64,000 nt of DNA from Pestalotiopsis fici W106-1 (lineage: Eukaryota; Ascomycota; Sordariomycetes; Amphisphaeriales; Sporocadaceae). Under the pieces are notes generated by a model. It was not told the origin of the DNA. It worked only from the letters and a program-made list of their open reading frames with translations, and made no database searches. The stretch covers positions 1,231,897 to 1,295,896 of the forward strand of contig NW_006917103.1 of the NCBI RefSeq assembly GCF_000516985.1, read 5' to 3'. The stretch's first letter is position 1. Each line of letters opens with the position of its first letter. Positions 59,790 through 64,000 of the stretch are shown here, piece after piece. The position numbers and the translations under genes are program-made.

Positions 59790-60260
59790 ATGCCGAATCC
59801 ACTCATCTGGGTTGTTGCCACTGTTCTTATTCCTGCAGCAGTATGTTTACCACGTCTACCAACCATTTTGCACATGGCATCCCGGTACTAACGATTGTGC
59901 CTGTATTCAGGAAGGTCTTTTGCAACGAGTAAGCACACGCGAATAGCTGGGGGTTTCTTCTTCTCCCCCTCCTTTCAAAGTTATCGCAGGAGCTGACTTG
60001 GGAAACGTCTGCAGCTCGTTCGATCGCCCCAGTTCTACCGCGGCGTCGAGCGCATCCATCGCAAGGTCGAAGACTACAAGCATGGCCGCGACCCAAACGA
60101 CCCTCTACGGCCCGGCGAAGCGACGCGCGAGCCAGAACACGAGGGACGAAAGGGATTTTTCAAGTATTTTACCGAGGAAATGCGAAACCAGCTTCGGGGG
60201 ACGCCGACGGAAGATTTGCCGCCACACAATAACAACAAATCCTCGAAGCGAGAGAAATGA
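59790..60260 (+). CDS. Small membrane-anchored protein, 104 residues
   Basis: Three exons, 59790-59840, 59911-59928 and 60015-60260, encode 104 residues. Exon 2 is an 18-nt microexon coding EGLLQR. The N-terminus (MPNPLIWVVATVLIPAA) is a hydrophobic anchor without a typical cleavage site. The rest is charged: LVRSPQFYRGVERIHRKVEDYKHG, then GFFKYFTEEMRNQLRG and a lysine-rich tail. Intron 1 has a perfect TACTAAC branch site. The short hydrophobic start and basic helix suggest a mitochondrial inner-membrane or ER tail; I cannot name the family with certainty. Confidence 0.78.
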
Positions 60261-61643
60261 AAACTGCGTGAATGCAGAGTTGGGATATTGAACCCGCCAT
60301 TAGCTTCTCGCCTCTACACAAATGATTTGGCAGTGAGCAGACACGTCGCGCGCGCGTCTACATGAGAGCATCAATAGCGGGTGTGCAAGAGATATGCGCG
60401 AACACAGCACGTTAAACAGCACATTGGTGCTCCGGATCGGCCGGCCACTTGGGGGCCACTTTAGGGGGCCACCTGAGGGATCTGCTTGCTGGCTGCTATT
60501 GCTGCTAATATTACCGCTTCCGCTGCCGATAAACGCCGAATTCAGCATGTCCGCCTTGCATAATCATCATATCATGGACCTGGGCATAACGCTATGCGGG
60601 ACCAAATGGGGAAGAGTTGCGGACTCCAGGTATACTGCTCGGAAGCAAACCGGGAAATAAAAAGAAACAAGAGATAACGCCCAGAGCTTGGTAATTCGTC
60701 TTGAGCTTCCCTTTGGTCTGTCTGCCATGCAAGGACCTTCGAGGCCACCAGCGGGCGTTACACAATATGCAGATTCTCATGCCCGTAAGGGATTTCCATT
60801 CTCGTGCTGGCACCGGCAGTTGGCATGTCGTCTGCAAGATTTGTCGCCTCCCGGCCAAGCGAAAACTCCCAGGAAATTCGACCAATGAATAGACTGTTCG
60901 TGGTCCCAAGGGGGATACAGACGAATGCTGCTTGAAAGCTGCTACTGCAAGCAAGAACGCGTGTCATGATGCCATGAGTCTCGTGCCATGAAGATCATGA
61001 AACGTTTCATTGCATTTGAATTATAGATTGATCTGAAATACAAGACCATTTTCTCTTTTTGATAATATGCTCATACTCCACTTGAATGTAGCGCTATTAG
61101 CGACCTAGAGAGACATGGGACCATTAACTCGATTCTGCTCTTGGTACATTCATGCAGAATGCAAGGAGCTCCGGCAGTGCTCGTCCCTTCTGTCAGCACT
61201 CTATGTTCCAAGCAAGGGCCACCATTGGTGACGCAAGGACTGCCATCTTTTGATTGCGCAGGGAGACACGCGGGGTATCAAACAGATCCTGGTTGGATAA
61301 ACTATCATGGCAGTGCCGTTGATAGGAAAATCTGTTGTCAAAAATACTCATCCCTCCTCGAGTGTCCAAAGGACTGAATAGTTCACGTCCCAGAACCCAG
61401 AATAGAGTCATGTAAGGACTGAGGAAAAGGCCATCCCGCTCCTCTTGAACAAACATGCGAGGCCGATGTAGAAGCAAACTTTTCCTTGACCCAGATGATC
61501 GTCAAATGTAGACTATAAGATGTATTTGATGGAGACCACGAGAAGTTGAAGTTTTTGAGTAAATCGTGACCAATCGACAACGACAACAGTGAAGAACACC
61601 CACAACTAGTTGCTAAACAGACTAAACAGCCCGCAAAAAGAAA
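60261..61643. other. Intergenic, no gene seen
   Basis: About 1.4 kb without a supported gene on either strand. Confidence 0.5.
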
Positions 61644-62399
61644 ATGCTGTTCTTCAATATTATTTCCCCTGTTGCCATTGTTGCATTCACTTCAGCTTTG
61701 GTAAACCTCCCCCCAATGGCATGGCATGAGTGACCACTTTGTTAATGAATAATCCTTCCTAACCTAATTTTGCAGACCCTCCCACGATCCACCCATGTCT
61801 CTACGCCAAGGTTTCTGACGACGCAGGATATTTACGTAGAGCCACGCGTGAGTTTTGAACAAAACACTTGTAGCATGAATCCATGCAAAAATGCTCCAAT
61901 CCCAAAAAAAAAAAAAAAAACCTGACTGATATGAAATGACAAAAACAGGAAGCCCCAATTTGCTTCAACGGACAAGGCAGCGTCGCCACAGGGGTCAATG
62001 AAGGCATTTCGACGCTGCGGAGCCGCGCTGCCCACGTTGCCAACGGCTTTTCCCTGATCCCCCTGGCGCAAAACGGCGGCCAATGTGTCCGGCTCACGTG
62101 CAGCTACAATGTCGGCATCTGGGCTTGTAATGACGCCGACGTGGGTGCGCTGGTCACGTATGAGAATATCGCTCGGTACGCTGAGAATATACGTGATGCT
62201 TGCGGTCCTGCCTCGAATGGTATTTGGGTTCATGGTGAGTCTTTCCCCACTTTTAATCCTTTCTAATTTTTGTTTTCTTCTTGAGAATTGATGGACAGTC
62301 TGCTGATTGATACAACTCTTGGCAGGCCAGCAGTTTGCTTCCGAGATCAATGGTCTTCGTTGGAATGTCATTGTTGGGCGTGATGATGGAGGGTGTTAG
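61644..62399 (+). CDS. Small secreted cysteine-containing protein
   Basis: Four exons, 61644-61700, 61776-61847, 61949-62234 and 62326-62399, encode 162 residues. The signal peptide is MLFFNIISPVAIVAFTSAL. The mature part has six cysteines in APICFNGQ, GQCVRLTCSYNVG, WACNDADV, DACGPAS and the terminal GGC, enough for three disulfides. Fungal secreted proteins of this size and cysteine pattern include candidate effectors and small antimicrobial-like proteins; no specific activity can be assigned. All introns have GTGAGT or GTAAAC donors, and each phase fits. Intron 2 contains a run of 17 A. Confidence 0.85.
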
Positions 62400-62819
62400 A
62401 TAGATGAATCTGTCCATTTGTCGTTATGCCTGATTGATTCACTACACGGAGCATGGGATAAACAAGTGTAGAGGGATTGATGAGCTGATGGACATGTCAC
62501 GACATTTGTTGTTTATTGTCTTCTTTCTTTGGGTCTCTTTAGAAAAAAATGAACATCTGAATTGAAGGAAACCTAGCTTTTGGAGTCTAGAAGAAAGGCA
62601 GCGTTGCCAAAGTTTTTCTTATCTACGTCATCTCTTTTTTGTGATCGAGATTTAAACATTATACAATATAACCCGAAAAGTCCAAGTGGCCCAAAATGGC
62701 CAACTACTCCTTTATTTCGCCAAGGCCGTTAGTGAGGGGGATCGCTTTATACTTGTTCGCAAATCTCCCCTCTCATGTTTCTCTCATCCACCTTTTTAAT
62801 CCTTGAAAAGGGAGAAAAA
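62400..62819. other. Convergent intergenic region
   Basis: 3' ends of the secreted protein gene and the But2-domain gene face each other. No other feature is seen. Confidence 0.5.
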
Positions 62820-64000
62820 TTAAGAAGTGGTGATGAACAGACCAAGAGGGCAAGGGTTGTAGTCCTGGAAGAACCAGAGCTCGGTGTCGCCGCCGCTGAC
62901 GTCGGCCATCTCAAAGGCAATGGTGGAACCAGACGGGCACTCGAACGACGAGATGTTGTAGGCGTTGCCGGGCGAGACGGTGAACTGGCCCAGGTCCGAC
63001 TCGACCGAGGGCGCATTGTTGTACGACGTCTCCTGGGTGGCGTACGTGGTCAGCTTGGAGAAGTCGAGGGCGCCCGAGCCGGAAAAGGTAAAGTCGGACG
63101 TCTCGAGCGTGTCCCTCGTGGGGAACAGGAAGACGAGGTTGCACGTCTTGCCGGCGTCCTTGGTCTCAATGTCAAAGTTGAAAATGGTGGAACGAGTGGG
63201 GGTGATGTCGCCAAAGTAGCCCGTGCCGTTGGCCGTGTCGGGGCTCGAGCTGTCGGTGACAATGATGAGGTGGGGCAGGTTGAACTCGCCGGCGTTGGTC
63301 ACGGTGCCGGGGCAGGACTCGGGGATGTTGACGGTGCTGGGCGAGGGGACGTAGACGCTCTGGATGGTGCTGGTAGATCCGCTACCCTCGGTGGGCGTGG
63401 TCGAGTAGACGGCAGAAGTCTGGGGAGTAGTGACGGCTCCGCTTGTGGTTGTGCAGGGGACGGTGGTGGTCTGGTCCACGTCGATTGTGGTTCCCTGCTG
63501 AGAAGTCGAGGACTCGGCAACGGGGACAGTGGTCTGGCTTGACTTGACCGACGAGACTTCACTGGTCGAGTAGACAGGAACAGTCTCGCTAGACTCGATG
63601 GACGAGACACCAGTCGTGTACTTGGGCACAGTGACAGTCGAGGTCTTGGACAGAGTAGACTGGAGGTAAGTGGTGCTTCCAATGGACTGGCTCGACTCGA
63701 CAGGGACAACGGGAGTGGTCGAGTAGACGGCAGAGGTCTCGGGGGTAGAGATAGCTCCGCTAGAGGTTGTGCAAGGCACAGTGGTGGTCACATCGACATC
63801 AATGGTTGTTCCCTGCTGGGGAGTCGAAGACTCGGCAACCGGAACAGTCGAGGGGCTAGTCTTGACAGAGGTCACCTCGCTAGTCGAGTAGCCCGGGACC
63901 GAGACGGTGGACTGGCTAGACTCGGCGGGAACGACGGGGGTAGAGGCGGCACCAGTCGAGGTTGTGCAGGGAACCGTAGTGGTAATGTCCACATCAACGG
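62820..64000 (-). CDS. Repeat-rich wall protein with a C-terminal But2 domain, N-terminus off the right edge
   Basis: The last 393 or so codons of a minus-strand gene are in the window; the start lies beyond base 64000. The first 240 visible residues are Ser/Thr/Val/Pro-rich repeats with recurring TTTVPCTT and PVAESSTxQQGTTIDVD motifs, likely O-glycosylated. The last about 150 residues match the But2 C-terminal domain (PF09792), with HLIIVTDSSSPDTANGTGYFG, TCNLVFLFPTRD, FTVSPGNAYNISSFECPSGS and TELWFFQDYNPCPLGLFI. Such proteins are typically secreted or wall-associated in moulds. The TTTVPCTT motif recurs at 65 and 106 residues. There is no GPI tail after the domain. Confidence 0.85.
   Translation of the reverse strand, partial: VDVDITTTVPCTTSTGAASTPVVPAESSQSTVSVPGYSTSEVTSVKTSPSTVPVAESSTPQQGTTIDVDVTTTVPCTTSSGAISTPETSAVYSTTPVVPVESSQSIGSTTYLQSTLSKTSTVTVPKYTTGVSSIESSETVPVYSTSEVSSVKSSQTTVPVAESSTSQQGTTIDVDQTTTVPCTTTSGAVTTPQTSAVYSTTPTEGSGSTSTIQSVYVPSPSTVNIPESCPGTVTNAGEFNLPHLIIVTDSSSPDTANGTGYFGDITPTRSTIFNFDIETKDAGKTCNLVFLFPTRDTLETSDFTFSGSGALDFSKLTTYATQETSYNNAPSVESDLGQFTVSPGNAYNISSFECPSGSTIAFEMADVSGGDTELWFFQDYNPCPLGLFITTS

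Noticed and set aside
62775..63542. Plus-strand open frame of 255 codons
   Set aside because: Antisense shadow of the But2-domain gene; the G/V/R-rich translation reflects the repeat composition.

Overview
The window is nuclear DNA of a filamentous ascomycete (Pezizomycotina). Most genes are split by short introns (about 45-270 nt) with GTANGT-type donors and CTRAC/CTAAC-type branch points. The gene families present are typical of moulds: fungal rhodopsin-domain protein, heme-thiolate peroxidase, Zn2Cys6 factors, RTA1, GT90, GH18 chitinase, DUF1479 and a But2-domain wall protein. The overall set suggests Sordariomycetes, perhaps Hypocreales; that placement is an inference and no species is claimed. 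About 25 protein genes can be supported. No rRNA, complete tRNA, CRISPR array or intact transposon was seen.

Layout. 1-13.6 kb: a C2H2 zinc-finger gene running off the left edge, a secreted heme-thiolate peroxidase, a seven-helix rhodopsin-domain protein, an F-box-like unknown, a gene-poor 2.6 kb and a short-chain dehydrogenase. 14-22.9 kb: a RidA-like protein, a kinase-fold protein, the divergent ribosomal pair eS26 and ubiquitin-eS31, a GH18 chitinase and a single-pass membrane protein. 24.8-36.6 kb: a Ser/Thr-rich membrane protein that looks like a wall sensor, an Upc2-like Zn2Cys6 factor, an RTA1 membrane protein, arginase, a four-helix membrane protein and a 75-residue conserved small protein. 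38.6-48.6 kb: a GT90 glycosyltransferase, a gene-poor 4.2 kb, an Mtf1-like mitochondrial factor and an Avo2-like TORC2 ankyrin protein. 51-64 kb: an unknown protein with a complex 5' region, a DUF1993 protein, a DUF1479 dioxygenase-like protein, a second Zn-cluster factor, a 104-residue membrane-anchored protein, a small secreted cysteine protein and a repeat-rich But2-domain wall protein running off the right edge.

The genes are mostly independent. The one clear co-regulation unit is the head-to-head eS26/ubiquitin-eS31 pair, which shares a 717-bp promoter. I see no biosynthetic cluster with a core synthase.

The most useful results came from rebuilding exons by eye. A 26-nt microexon completes the first zinc finger of the left-edge gene. 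A start codon in the Avo2-like gene is split by an intron (AT|G). The DUF1993 gene looks truncated but is completed by a distant exon across an intron holding a microsatellite. The 51-kb gene may have a long N-terminal extension, or else a long leader whose ATGs lie only in its introns. Four near-identical 18-bp palindrome-like boxes at 31.08-31.28 kb are unexplained.
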